The position numbers and the translations under genes are program-made. Positions 10,617 to 22,500 of a DNA stretch of 64,000 nt are shown here, one piece after another; the first letter of the stretch is position 1; every line of letters begins with the position of its first letter. The notes under the pieces were generated by a model, which was given only the letters and a program-made list of their open reading frames with translations, was not told where the DNA came from and made no database searches. Origin of the DNA: Ephemerocybe angulata (lineage: Eukaryota; Basidiomycota; Agaricomycetes; Agaricales; Psathyrellaceae); assembly GCA_013368325.1 (NCBI GenBank), contig JAACJK010000001.1, positions 2,728,001-2,792,000 of the forward strand, given 5' to 3'.

Positions 10617-11716
10617 CTACGACTGGGCGCCATGGGAAGCCAGCCCTTTGATGGGAATATTCTTGTTCTGGATGCTATCCAAAGTGCTAATGATACTCCC
10701 AAAATCAGTTAGCTGCTTCGGAGCGTAGCGAGGATAGACTGTCGGTTTGCCGTATGCTATTTCTGCGGTCTTGATCTACGCATGCAGTCAGCTTTGTTTC
10801 CCGAATGATAGAAGGGCGGTGTAAGTGGAAGCCTACCAATATGTCTGCTGTTAGGCCCTTCACGGGCGAAGCAGAGGTTCTGAAGCGATGCATTCGGTAT
10901 ACAGTGTTCCCCAACGCCTCGACAATGGGGTCGCTCGTGTTCTAAAGGGGGTGGAGCGTGAGCTGAATGGTCGCGATTCAAAGGAAATGTCTTGTACATA
11001 CATAGACCTGGGTATCTTCATATGGCCAATCCTCACTCCCAATGGCTGAGAGAGGTTCCTTTAGCGAGATCGAGGGGTCCAGGATAGCTTCCAGAGGATG
11101 ACTGAAGATCTTGGCCACCTCTCCTTCAGACGCTTTAAGCGATTTCAAAAGTTCTGGCTTGCTCAAGAAAGCGATGATCGGCACGACGATGAGACGATGC
11201 AGCGATACTGCAGGATCAAGACGGCCGAGAACATGTATGTGTGGTGAGTCTTGGGGAAGGGCGACTTCTTCGCTCGCTTCTCGTCTCTACAAAAGCAGTT
11301 TGTTAGCTCGTTCAGATACGGGGGAGCTTTCAAGCCATACAGCAGTATGCACGAAATCTATGTCTTCCGCATCGGCTTTGCCACCGGGAAGAGCAGTCTG
11401 GCCAGCATGGGTCCTCAGCTCCTTCGATCGAGTGGTCAAAAGCACACGGAGTTCTCCATCGTGTTCATACAGGAGCACGAGAACAGCTGCGAGTCTCCTT
11501 TGTGGCTCGGACGACCTGTGATACCGGGGTCAGTCGATATAAGAGATTCCACAAGGTTCGGTCGTGCAGACTAACGGACAGAGAGTACTTCAATTCTCTA
11601 TTTTCTGAGAAGTGGGCAACTAGGCGCTTTATGCAATCTTTCGATGATTCCGATTGGAGTGTTTCTATCAGCTCCGAGGCGGCGGGAGGGTTTATCAAAG
11701 CATCGGCGTCGAACAT
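10617..11716 (-). CDS. NUDIX hydrolase, CoA diphosphatase-like
   Basis: Five exons (11716-11589, 11515-11341, 11286-11008, 10941-10837, 10775-10617) sum to 846 bases and 281 residues. It resembles the Pcd1/NUDT7 group that cleaves CoA or oxidised CoA diphosphates. The core reads [30 protein letters not shown], then, across an intron, [16 protein letters not shown], which is the NUDIX helix with REx3EE metal ligands. The usual Gly near the end of the box (EEVGL) is Ala here. The C-terminal [15 protein letters not shown] block is typical of the CoA subgroup. The last residues AQS are not a peroxisomal PTS1. Substrate is inferred from family only. Confidence 0.85.
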
Positions 11717-12897
11717 GGCAGACTGGTCGCCTCAAAGTCGCTTTATGCGCGTTCAGGCGGGTCTAGGGGGGTATGTTTGAGCTGGTCCGAGGTGGTGGGA
11801 CGGAAGAAAGCTGTGGTCAGCGGCAAGAAGAGGCCCACTTCCGGTTCCGTCAACCCGCCCCGGCTATCATTTGAGATGCAGAAGTGGTGTTCAGTGCTCA
11901 GAGCAGCATACTTATTGCGCTACTATCTTGTCGTCAAAGCTCTTGCAGAGAGCTTAGGGCAGATCAATCATAATCCCGCTCTTGTCTACCCCAGGCTAAC
12001 GCCCGGGCTGCACAAGATAGGGGCTAATACATCGGTAATTTGATGACTAATGCCATCAACTTGGGGGCGTATAAAAGGCTAGCAGCACCCCTCTGGCCTT
12101 CTTGGCCCTTGTTCCCAATCCCCCATCTGGTACGAACCTCCCCGCCTTTACCAATGAGATTACAGAAGCTGACATGTATGCATATAGCTTAGCTGCACCT
12201 GGTGGAGTGCTAGGCGTTCCTCGTCCCTGGTGTGGATGTTGTGTCTCTGATCAGATTCCCGACGACTGCTCGTAAGTGTTGTTCTACACAGATAGTCTAG
12301 CTCTGGCTGAACAGTATGAATAGATGGGGAGAGGCCGTAAGTCCCGTGAAACAAGGATCCGTCGTCAAGGAGGCGACGGCGTCGTGGCGGAGCGTATTCC
12401 GCCTATTATAGTGAGCGACTTATCCATCCATGTCTCAGCTGTGCTCGACCTAACAGCCGCTACAGCAGCGATAGTTAGTGTGGTTTGCGATTTATCATCG
12501 CTTTAGACGGACGCCTTACAATCGGCGACTGCTTGAGGCTGCGAAGAGTCGCCACCCGCGAGCTTACGATTGTGTACCGAGAGAAAATTAAATAACCCAG
12601 GCCAACCTGTCCGCCTAGTGCAATCTGTCACGTATTCACTATGTCTTCGTTGTGTATAATGCATGATGATTTGGGACGAACCGTTGTGTTGAGTGAGGGA
12701 TAAGTACGATACGAACGCTTGATTGATCTGGTTACCCAGGATCACCCAAAGAATGACCATGGCGCGGGACTGTCCTCCGTCCGGGGTGCCGGCGACGTGT
12801 CGCGATGATCCTTCACTTAACTACTCCATGTCCTTTTTCTTTTCTTAATCTGCACCTCCACTATCAAGACCGTCCCAGCTAAACATCCTCAATTCGA
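11717..12897. other. Intergenic region with an orphan TATA-like box
   Basis: About 1.2 kb between the NUDIX start and the MFS remnant. A TATAAAAG at 12070-12077 (+) suggests an old promoter, but no open frame with a start codon follows; a 12086-12271 frame is open and Cys-containing yet has no ATG. Nothing else is supported. Confidence 0.4.
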
Positions 12898-14776
12898 ATG
12901 GCGAAAGTTGAAACCATCGTCTTCCTCTCGTATACCGCTCTTTCCACGCATAATCGAATGGTATACATTGGTGAGCTCGACAGATTAGTAGCTGTCGTTG
13001 AAACGATCTAATAATACTTCGCCAGAGAGAGAGCTCCGACCCTAGTGGTTTCCTATCCCAGACATTGGGAGGGGTTCGCGCTGTCCGTACTAGCCTTCTC
13101 TACAAACCCGGCGCTCAGTCACAACGATGGGATGTCGTACTACTCGGTTAGTGTCCACTCTACCCTCAGGACGTCGAGCTAACGGGATTGGCGTATGTGT
13201 TTAGGCGGTCTAATAGGTTCTATTTTTTCGTAAGTCATGGGATGCCTGGCGCCGCATGTTTATGGGCGCTAAGCAGGTGTGTGTTGCAGCGGGTTGCAAT
13301 TCTTTGTCTCTCCTAAAATTAGAGAACTTTCGGACAAGTATGGCCGCAAGCGGGTACTATTATTGGCCACCATGGTCGGAAACATTCTCTCCGCACTGGT
13401 GTAAGTCTGCCGTGGAATACATCGCTGATCGTGTATGCTCAAACTCTACCCCTCAATCCAGGTGGATGAAATCAACAAGTTTCTCTTCCTATCTTCTATC
13501 TCGAGTCATAGGAGGTCTGAGCGAGGGTAATGTTCAGCTTGCAATGTAAGCTCTACCTTGCTCGTTGGTCGTGCCTCGCCCATCACACTCACTGAACTAT
13601 AATTAACATTGCAGCGCCATTCTTTCGGATGTTACCACCGCAGCAAACCACTCGAAAGCCCTGGCTCACGTAGGGATCGCGTTCGCGATCTGCTTCTGCA
13701 TTGGCCCCCCGATTGGAGCTTACTTCGCCTCCCGGCCATTGCCACCGTCTATCAACTCCTGGGGAATTGAGCTCAACATCTACGCTGTGCCTGCGCTTAT
13801 CACAGTCGTGCTTCTGGTGCTGGAGACTATCTTCCTCGTTGTCGCCCTTCCAGAGACCAAGGGCACCAAAGTCTCCGACAAATATGTCGATCGGAAGGAC
13901 GAGGCAAAGTCCTCGAAAGCAAATGGAGTTAGCTCGAGCACGTCCAGCGGTAGCTCTAACAAAGCCTCACCCAAAGTTTCGGTCGAAAAGCGTATCAGCA
14001 CGCTCAAGGCGGTTCTTGTCCCTGTTCTCCGGAGTCGAATTTACTCTTACCTTCCTCACTTTTGATCGTAAGTCCTATACACGCCGTTCCCGGCATTGAG
14101 TGTGGCATGTGCTAACCGCTACCCCTCTTCCGCTTACCCTTCGCAGTCCTGGACTGGAACAACACGCAGAACGGCAAACTCATCGGACCTATTGGCTTCA
14201 TTAGCGCACTGCTTCAAGGAGGCTACGTCAGGCGTTCGGCGTCTAAAATCGGAGAAGGAAAGATGGCCCGCCAGGGTGTTCTTAGCTGCTGGGTCTACTG
14301 GCCCTCCTTCCCCACTATGTCGAGCAAACTGGCTCAGCTGGGCCCAATTCAAATGGTCGCAGCAACACTGCCCTGCGGCTGCTCCAGCTCTCTGCAGTTT
14401 GTATGGCGTTCACCAGCGCCACTGTCGTCAATTCATTGACCGCATTTGCATCCTTGCAATGTGACGACACTGGTGGGTACGACGAGGTCACAGGCAAGCC
14501 GGCTGCGGAGAATCCAGACCTTGCCAAAGGTCAAGCGCTCGGGAAATTCAGATCATCTGGTCAACTTGGTCGTGCCTTGGGGCCGATCGCCGGTACGTCT
14601 ACGTCAATCCTTGCAGATCGAAGAAGTTTAATTGACCTCTTGCTTTTCGTGCTCCTGCAGCATGTGCGTCCTACTGGACTTTCGGGCCATCCCTAACATA
14701 TTCCATCTCTGCTGTCGCAATGCTTGCTCTTTATATTAAAATGAAGCCAATAGCAGCAACAAGATCCATACAGTAG
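12898..14776 (+). pseudogene. Decayed MFS transporter (MFSD10/tetracycline-efflux-like)
   Basis: Recognisable major facilitator superfamily transporter with correct introns but broken frames. Intact blocks: IPLFPRIIEWYTL, RESSDPSGFLSQTLGGVR, RWDVVLLGGLIGSIFS, SPKIRELSDKYGRKRVLLL (MFS loop 2-3 motif), SRVIGGLSEGNVQLAIAIL, and the end WTFGPSLTYSISAVAML. Lesions: no ATG in the frame feeding IPLFPR and the expected first helix is missing; a frame change near 14010-14025 between RISTLKAV and LFSGVEFTLTFLTFD; another near 14283-14300 between MARQGVLSC and LLALLPHYVEQ. None of these gaps is long enough, or has GT-AG ends, to be an intron. A sequencing-error explanation is possible but three lesions in one gene favour decay. 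Confidence 0.65.
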
Positions 14777-15009
14777 TGAAAAGTGTCTCTTTGTATCTAA
14801 TGGAAACAGAGTCGTTTGATAAGAAAAGCAATGATAGAAATAAAAAATGGGGAGTCCAGAGTCAATTAATGATGTGCAGCCAGGCAAGATAGACGGGTAT
14901 CGTAAACATGACGGGTTGCAAAGGGCGGTGGGTAGGAAAAGTCGGGCACATGAAAGTCGTGTACAGAGAGCGAATGGAGACAAGGTCAGTGGAATACACA
15001 GAGATATTG

Positions 15010-16654
15010 CTATGAGGATGAGGAGTTGCGGATCGAGGAGAATGACGTGCGTGATGACGGAGGTTCCGAAGACAATTCAAGAAGTGGATGGTGGCCTTGG
15101 CGAGATACAGGGCGCGAATAGCTCGTTTCGGATTCGGTATTGTTCCCGCTCTCTAGATCAACCGTATGTGACTTTTCTTCGGCGCTGAGATTCAGACTCG
15201 ACCGCGAGCCTAGCCAGCCTAATGAGCTGTATGCTGGCGGCGGCGGGTAGGACGAGGATGACGATGACGATGTCGAGGATGTGGATTCCATTTCGATGTC
15301 TTGTGAGGACGTGAAGATGGCGGGGAGGAAGAACAGAACGCCTCTGCCAGACCGCCTGCGAGGTCGGACAGGCGTCATGGGAACATCTTCCCGCGGGCTC
15401 GCCATAGCGGTAACACGATTTCGCACCCGGCGGAATGCAGCAGTGATTGGACTAGGCTCCCGTCCTGCAAAGGGTTCATTGAATGACAGCGTTGGAGATG
15501 GTGGGTCGACGTTGAAATGCAGGAGAGGGGCGTCCGCGTCGGTGGGAGATGCGGCCTCTGAGCTGACTGGTGAGGGAAGCTGTGGTGTTGATGGCGATGA
15601 TGATAGCGAGAAGCCTCCCAGTGGGAGATACCATCTGCCTGAGCGTGATAGCCGCGGAAGGAGCACATCATATCCACCCATCCTCCTGAGGCTCCGCCGC
15701 TGGTTCTTGGGAAGCCGAACAACACCAAGGACCAGTACAGCGAGACCAACCCACATAAGAACCTTGCCCCAGGTGCCCAGGAACCCAATGAACGCAGCAT
15801 CGTCGGCGTGCCAGCTGCTGCCATAAAAGTGCGAAAAGAATGAGTGAGGGGCCTCGTCGAGTTTCGCGTTCTTGCCATATAGGGACCTCGGCAGGATACG
15901 AATTTCCGAAAGCGCAGAATTGGGATGCGACGTCGTGTAGATACCGTACTGAGCTGAGAGGAACATGGGGCCCGTTGAAAACATGACGGTGGGGTAGTTG
16001 AGCACCCATGAATGGTCGAACGTGACGAGGTTGTTGATCGTCTGCTGGAGGAAGGGATGCCCCTTTTCCGCAAACATAAGGTCATTGGACACGCCGACGG
16101 GGATGGTTTTTGGGAGAATGACAGGGTATGCGAGCAGGGGGTCCATGGGCCGCAGACAGCCGATGTCGAGGTCGAGGTAGATACCGCCATAGTGGTGCAA
16201 CACGAAATAGCGGATGACGTCGGCGCGCTGGATTGGGTACCTATAGTTGTCAAACGTGTCCAGGAACCAAGGGTAGTGCTCGGCAATGAATGCGCGGGAC
16301 GAGTCGTCCGTCCAAAGCATGTACTCGCTGTAAGGAGGTCAGATATGGGACCATGTCGCGCAAGGCGGGGACGTACTAGTCGGGCATCATCTCCCTGCAC
16401 TCCTGCGATATTGGCTGCCACCGGTCGGGTAGAGTGTCCGTCTTCCATGTCTGGTGGAGAATCCTGGGGATGCGTTCGCCGTCGGCAACTGGCCACCGCG
16501 TAGTGTTGTCGACATAGGGCACATCGAGCTCGGAAAGATATGCGGCGGGGTCGATGGCGAGGTAGTATGTTACTGAGGAGAGGACGACGACGGTGCCCAG
16601 CAGGAATAGCGCAAGGACCGAGAGGCAGACATAGAAGGCCCTGCGCTTGTTCAT
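15010..16654 (-). CDS. GT32 glycosyltransferase, inositolphosphoceramide mannosyltransferase-like
   Basis: Two exons (16654-16377 and 16327-15010) give 531 residues. An N-terminal signal anchor (YVCLSVLALFLLGTVVVLSS) is followed by RIPRILHQTWKTDTLP, the start of the GT32 domain, then RADVIRYFVLHHYGGIYLDL with the catalytic DXD-type DLD. A second helix (LMWVGLAVLVLGVVRL) near residue 280 matches the SUR1/CSH1 type that mannosylates inositolphosphoceramide in the Golgi using GDP-mannose. A long Ser/Pro-rich tail of about 230 residues follows, longer than in yeast. The frame is open upstream of 16654 to 16909, but the start at 16654 places the signal anchor at the N-terminus, as expected. Confidence 0.88.
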
Positions 16655-16699
16655 GAGGGGGATGCGGAAACTCCTGCCAGCCGTTGTTAAAACCAAAAC

Positions 16700-18326
16700 T
16701 GCGCGCCAGGCGCCGGTCCGAGCCGGCTCATTTTTCATCCAAACCGGTTCATTGTTGCTATCTACGAATTGGAGCGCCACGGCCAAATACGCCTGTAGAT
16801 CCTTGACGCTCTCGGCTTCAACAATGTTCAAGTTTTCCAAGACCCGCCAGTCCGCAGGTGACCACTCCTGCCCCGTCCGTGCCCCTCTTGCACTGTACCG
16901 CTTGCTCAAAAATACTTCTGGTGCAGGTGACGCATATCCTTCTTGACTCCTTTGCAGTGATCGTATCCAGGGCCTCTGCCGCGCTCCATGTCCTGTAATT
17001 TTTTTTCACGTACGCAGGTGCGTGCACGGACACATCCTCTGGCCGAATACCCGAGGCCCCCACTCGTCCCGCCAGGTCCACCAGCAGCCGCGTAAAGAAC
17101 TCCCGCACATCATCGTGCAGCACATTTAGAGGTGTTTCCTCTCGGTTCCTTCCACTTGTACTGCCTTCACTGCGGCCGGGTTCTCCGCAACTCCTGCAAC
17201 ACCGGTCGAGTTCGACTTAGCATCCTGTCTCCTCTGCTGCTGCGCAGGTTGCTGTGCCAAATTGGAGGAGGAGAAAACTGCTACCACCGGTGATTCCATG
17301 CCGTATGTGCACTTTGCTATGTCGCGGCTCGTCCATAGGCCCCGCCGTGGAGGGGTTATGATCGGAAGGCTTCATCACAACTCCTCAGCATGGAGTTTGC
17401 TGCGCTAATAGAGTGAAACCCCTGCTTACCTTGAGCATTTGCAATAATGCCAAGATTATTGTCGGCCCTACATAGGAACGTATGACCGGCGCCAAATCGC
17501 CTTTGAAAGTGCTCTGCGCAGTCGATTATTAGATGGTCGTTCATCATATCCTCCGACATAGTCTACAGGCACGTCGTAATACGTTGGAACTCAGCTCACC
17601 GTCTGCGAATAAGAAGCGAAATTCAAGAGTTGACGTACCAATTCACCATCCATCCTTGTTCTCCAATTCCCCGAAGGCTTTGCATGTCTCCTCAGTCGCT
17701 TGGACCTTAACCCCTTTCTGGGCTCTAACTTTCTCCAGCAGCCATCCGGATGCACGGCGAGCGGGCCAAGCCAATTTATCCCGGTTTTTCTACCTATGGA
17801 AGATAATCAGCATTCCAGCGCCCCACCCGTCTCGATCGACCCGCTTTACCGAGGGCGTCGGTAAGTAGCAGGTACCCCCGCCTATTCTTTGTCCAGGCGA
17901 ACCAAGTCTTATCATGTGAAACTCACCTATCGAGCTCCTGAACGACAATCCCCGGAACGACAACCAAAATTAATATTGGGGCGCTGAGCTTCTCTATGTC
18001 CTCCACGAACGTTCGAAGCGCCTCATAGTGGCCCAATTGAACAGTACATTTGTGTCCATGATGATATAACGGCCCCCTTCCGATGGCGGAGGCTGAAGCA
18101 CACGAAGCGTTAGAACTGCCCTTCGCCATAAGATCAGAAGACTGTGATATCTAAAGCTGTAGAGCCATGTAACGTAGGAGGCAATCCAAAAGACCACTCA
18201 CCCTTCGGATGTGCATTTCAATGCAGCTGGCGGAATGTCCGCATAGCGCGAGTCCTCCTGTGCTAGGGACGATAAGTGTTAAATGACCGGTCTGGAGTTG
18301 AACGTTAGTTCCTCAAGGGACTGCAT
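16700..18326 (-). pseudogene. Decayed SWT1-like PIN-domain endoribonuclease
   Basis: Pieces of a Swt1-type protein, a nuclear-pore-linked PIN endoribonuclease of mRNA surveillance. Seen on the minus strand: GGRYIIMDTNVLF with the first PIN aspartate; HYEALRTFVEDIEKL and VVVPGIVVQELDR in another frame; RRASGWLLEKVRAQKGVKVQ; NDHLIIDCAEHFQRRFG; FLCRADNNLGIIANAQGK with the later PIN aspartates; LHDDVREFFTRLLVDLAGRV. Consecutive blocks sit in different frames with no intron-sized gap at 18022-18030 and near 17355; others (near 17130, 16950) also shift. Limits are approximate. Its last frame runs open into the ATG of the GT32 gene. Decay is favoured; indel errors in the assembly are the alternative. 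Confidence 0.6.
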
Positions 18327-18430
18327 GTAGTCCCTGCGGAAAGTGTTCGGGTCGACAAGGTAAACGGGAGGCTGGCCTCACTTGTACGTTGTATTCTGAC
18401 CACCACGCGCCGCACATCCAATCGCCCAAA

Positions 18431-19464
18431 ATGCCCGCAATCACGCTCGTCGACGCCATCCCTACCTATGTCAGCCAGGAAGAGTATTCTTCAATAGTAG
18501 CTTCAACGCCAAGCTCCTTCAACGATCTCCCCGCTATTTTGAAACACAAGGAAGATGATGTCTCCGTGCAGATACAGCCTACTCTCGAGGGTTTCAGCGA
18601 GGAGGACGCTGCAAAAGGGACGCTCTACGTGCTCACAAGGTTCGTCGAAACATCTTCAACGATATAACTACCGCTTGGGGGAGGGATCTGACAAGTGCCC
18701 CCAGCGTGCTCGTCTTCGCGTCTTCCACTGGCCGCAACTTCCAGATCGAGTATCCCTCAATAACTCTGCACGCTATCCAACGCAGCGATTCTCGGCCATC
18801 CATCTACTGCCAACTCGACGAGGGCGCAGATCCGGTAGTAACCTCGGCTTCCAACGGGGCCGCGAATGGAGATGCAGGGGGCGAGGATGAGGAAGCGAAC
18901 CAGGAGGAGGAGTTTGGCGAATTGAGGGAGCTCAATATCGTCCCTTCGGCTGCTGGAACGCGTACGTCCATTTCATTCAACCGATTTTGCACTCTAAACG
19001 ACTGACTTGCTCGATGACATTCGCGGTTCAGTCGACACGATCTTCGAATCCCTCTCGCAATGCGCCGCGCTCCACCCAGACAAGCTCTCAGACGACGACG
19101 ACGACCTCGACGACGGCATGATGATCGACGACGCAAACTCGCCCTTCGAGATCTTCACTGGTGACGGGGACGAGGAGCTCAGCGAAGTTGGCAAGGTTCG
19201 CAGTGATTTCATTAACAACAATCGCTTTGCTCCCTACTAGACACCCGCTCCTCCCTTGCCTTCTCCCCTTTCGCATATATTGCGCATTGTTTTTCTTAGG
19301 CTGCGCTCGCCCACCTCGAATACATCATCTACGACCCATTCCAGCCCAAGGACAACTCTGACGCGAAGGAAGACTCGGAGGAGGTACCAAAAGACGACGA
19401 AGCAGCAGCAGCACCCGCCACTACCACCACCGCAGGGAAAAGCACAGAAAAGTCACAATCATGA
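18431..19464 (+). CDS. pICln/Lot5-like protein (Voldacs family)
   Basis: About 280 residues over four exons. The fold is the PH-like domain of pICln, a chaperone that loads Sm proteins onto the methylosome in snRNP assembly; yeast Lot5 is a relative. Blocks seen: MPAITLVDAIPTYVSQEEY, GTLYVLTSVLVFASSTGRNF (joined across intron 1), IEYPSITLHAIQRSDSRPSI, then a long acidic loop (DDDDDLDDGMMIDD) and the C-terminal YIIYDPFQPKD. Acidic inserts are normal in this family. It starts only about 100 bp from the decayed SWT1-like gene, in divergent orientation. Whether it acts as pICln or as the less understood Lot5 cannot be told from sequence. Confidence 0.8.
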
Positions 19465-19577
19465 CGGATTCATGGTCATTCGTTACACAGAGGAGAAAGG
19501 TACATGCGTATATCAGGTAGTAAAGAAAGCGAATACAGGTGGAAGAAAGCTGCGATATCAGAACAGTATCTATCTAC

Positions 19578-22500
19578 TTAACTCTTCTTCGCAAAAAAGG
19601 TCGCCGGGAGAGGTGTCTTCGGCGGGCTGGTAAAGTTGGGCAGAGGACCCCAGTCGAAGGATGGAGCGGGGCTCGGTGTTCCAGGAGACTTCTTCGGAAG
19701 CTGGACGCTACTATGCTTCTTCGTCGTTCCTCCCCGTCTGCCACTGACAACGGCAGGGAGGTTCGTCGACGGACTAAAATCGTCATCGGGAAGCGTGAAG
19801 TTCGAAAAGTCGGGCCCATCGCTTGGTGGGTCCAATACCACATTCTTGAAGCTGGGGAAAGCCGGGAACGAACTCGGTGGCGAGAAAGCAGCACCCTGCT
19901 CCTGCTTCACAGGTCGCTGAGGTGTGCTCTCAGGGCTGGTGTATAGAGCGGCAGGCTTCGCAGTATTCACATTGACGTTGAGCAAGGGCTCCTTGCGCAC
20001 GGCCAGTAGTGCCTTCTTGAGTTTCGCGGCTGCTCGTTCGGCGTTGAGCGCAGCTGCGGTTGCGACCGCCACGTTGGGGCTCCTGACATTCGCGCCACGC
20101 CGTTGAGCTGGGTCAGGGAGCCTCGAGTCCCGCGTTGGGGTCGATGGCATGGAGGTCCCTTCGAGATCGATCTTCTTGAGCCTGACAGAAAGTCTTTGGA
20201 CTTCATCCGCTTGGTGTCCTAGGACTGCTTCAATGTTCCTGAAAGTCCTGTTGACAGTGTCCAGAGTAGGCGCCCTACGAACCGGTCAATATTTCAACAT
20301 GAACAAAGTAATCAAATTGGAACTCACTTGATCATAGGCCTGCCCGAGGTGGCTTCTGCCAATCGCTTCTTTGATGTCTGGAGGTTAGTCTCCAACTTCG
20401 TAATGCGATCTCTCATCGTCTGCCACGAACATTAGAAACGAAACATGATACTATGCTATTGATAGAACGTACCCGAATGCCCCTCCTAAGCTGAGTCTGC
20501 GTCTCACTATGTTCAGGTCCAAGGGTCCTCGACTTCATAACCTTGGCAAATTCGGGATCAGTCTTTGCCTTGTTGAAACGCGCAATCTCCTCCCGACGAG
20601 TGTTCGCTGAATAAGAAAAGGAAAAAGTCAGAATGAGAGTCATATCCACAGCCAAGACAATGGGTACCGACCTTTCAATATGCTGCTGTTCAACTCCCGA
20701 ATGTCCTCCTTGACCTTATCCGTCTGCTCCTTTATACTCGTCAAGTCGTCACCAAACTTCAACAACACCTGTCCAAACTGTTTGAGATCGCCAAGGCTCC
20801 ACTTTCCAGGGTCGCCCAAATCCACACGATTCCATGACCCGCCGGCGGATTTGCTCAAGTGCTGCTGCCTCTGTAACACCTGTTGTGCGCGAAGCCCGAG
20901 CTTAAGGAACATACAGTCAATAAACAGCGTCAGAAAAGATGACCAGACACTTACCTCTTCCAGCTCTCCTTCCAAGCTCATTATCAGCATAGCACACTCC
21001 TTCTGCATCCCCTCCTCCATGCTCATCTCAGGCGGCGGCGCCGGTGCCGGCTTAGGCGCAGCAACCTTGGGTACTTCAAGCGACTTGGGCGGCGCGAGAC
21101 TGAACCCGGCCAAAGGCTGCGCGGGCGGCGCCGGTCCGAACAAACTCCCAGTCGGCTTGGAGCTGGGGTGCTGGAAGGACAGTTGCGAAAGATTGAAGGT
21201 CGGAGGCGACACTGGTCCCGTGGGAGGAGACCCCAAGCTGGATGCCGTCGGAGACGGTGTTCCAGCGGATTTCGGGGGTGAAGTAAAGAAAGTGGGCTTG
21301 GGAGCTGGGGGCGTCGCAAAGAAGCCTCCTGGTGCTGCGGCAGGCGTCGTTGTAGCCGCTGGCGCACCGAAGATGCTGGATGCAGGGAGGGCAGCCTTTC
21401 CGGTCGCTCCTCCGAGATTGAATGCAGGGAGACTGAAAGGCGGCGCAGCGCCTTGAGCAGCAAGTGGTGGGCTCGTGGCGCCAGCAAACAGACTCGGTGG
21501 TGCTGGAGGTCCCGCCGGCTTCGTGAGGCTGAAGGTCGAGGCATTCCCGAATATCGACGGCACGGGCGGGGAGGTAGCACCAGCTGCGGGCGTTGATGCA
21601 GGTCGAGCTGGAGGCTGTCCGAAGGGAGACACGGCAGGGGCCGGCATCGCCTTGGACAGAGGTAGTATGGGGACGAAACCTTCTGGTTTCTTCGCCTCAG
21701 CAGGCTTCACTGGCAGGGTGGCGGCAGCTGGTTTGGGCGTCGGGGGAGGTTTCGCAGCATCGACATCCTCATCATCGCCTGAAAGTGGTGCACTGGCGAG
21801 AGGAGAGCTGCGCGTTGGTCGAGTGCTTGGTCGACCCAAGCCAATTCCGAAAGGTGAAGAAGAGGGGCTCCCCGCAGTAGGAGACGGAGAAGGGCTCTTA
21901 CTTGGCGCAGGAGGAGCGACTTCCTTCTCCGGCGTTCCAGGCGGCGTTGTGCTTGCGGCTCGGTCGACCTTGACGGTCGGAACGTCGGGCTGTGGAGTAG
22001 CGGAAGCTGAGCGGGGTAGAGGTATGGCAGTAGGCTCGCGCTCTGGCTCCTCTTCCTCCTCTTCCTCCTCCTCTTCTTCTTCTTCACCCTCCTCGAGTTC
22101 TCCTTCTTCCTCCCCTTCTAGAAAGTCTTCCTCCTCCTCATCGAAGTCTTCATGGTCATCTGAGAAATCTTCTTCGTCGGATGGGCTGGGCACATATTCT
22201 GATCCTTCATCGTCAGAACCTGGCGATTTCGCACCATCCATCCTTCCCCCAGCCTTCACATCAACAAACGAACTCCCAGCAGACGAAATCTCGCCAAAGG
22301 AGGACTCCCCGGTTAAAGCATCCTCGGTCTTTGCCGGCGAAACCTGCTCCTCCTTCTCCTTCTCCTTCTCTTTCTCTTTAGCCTTGCTCTCGCCACTAGG
22401 TGCAGCATCCCCAGCAGCCGGGGGTTTCTCCTTACTAGCAAAAACAGACTCCTTTCCTGCCGCCGACGGTTTAGCGAAGTCGTTTTTATCGTCACCCTTC

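Noticed and set aside
12070..12271. TATAAAAG followed by an open Cys-containing frame
   Set aside because: The frame has no ATG and a stop lies just inside the TATA-proximal part; no exon chain could be built.
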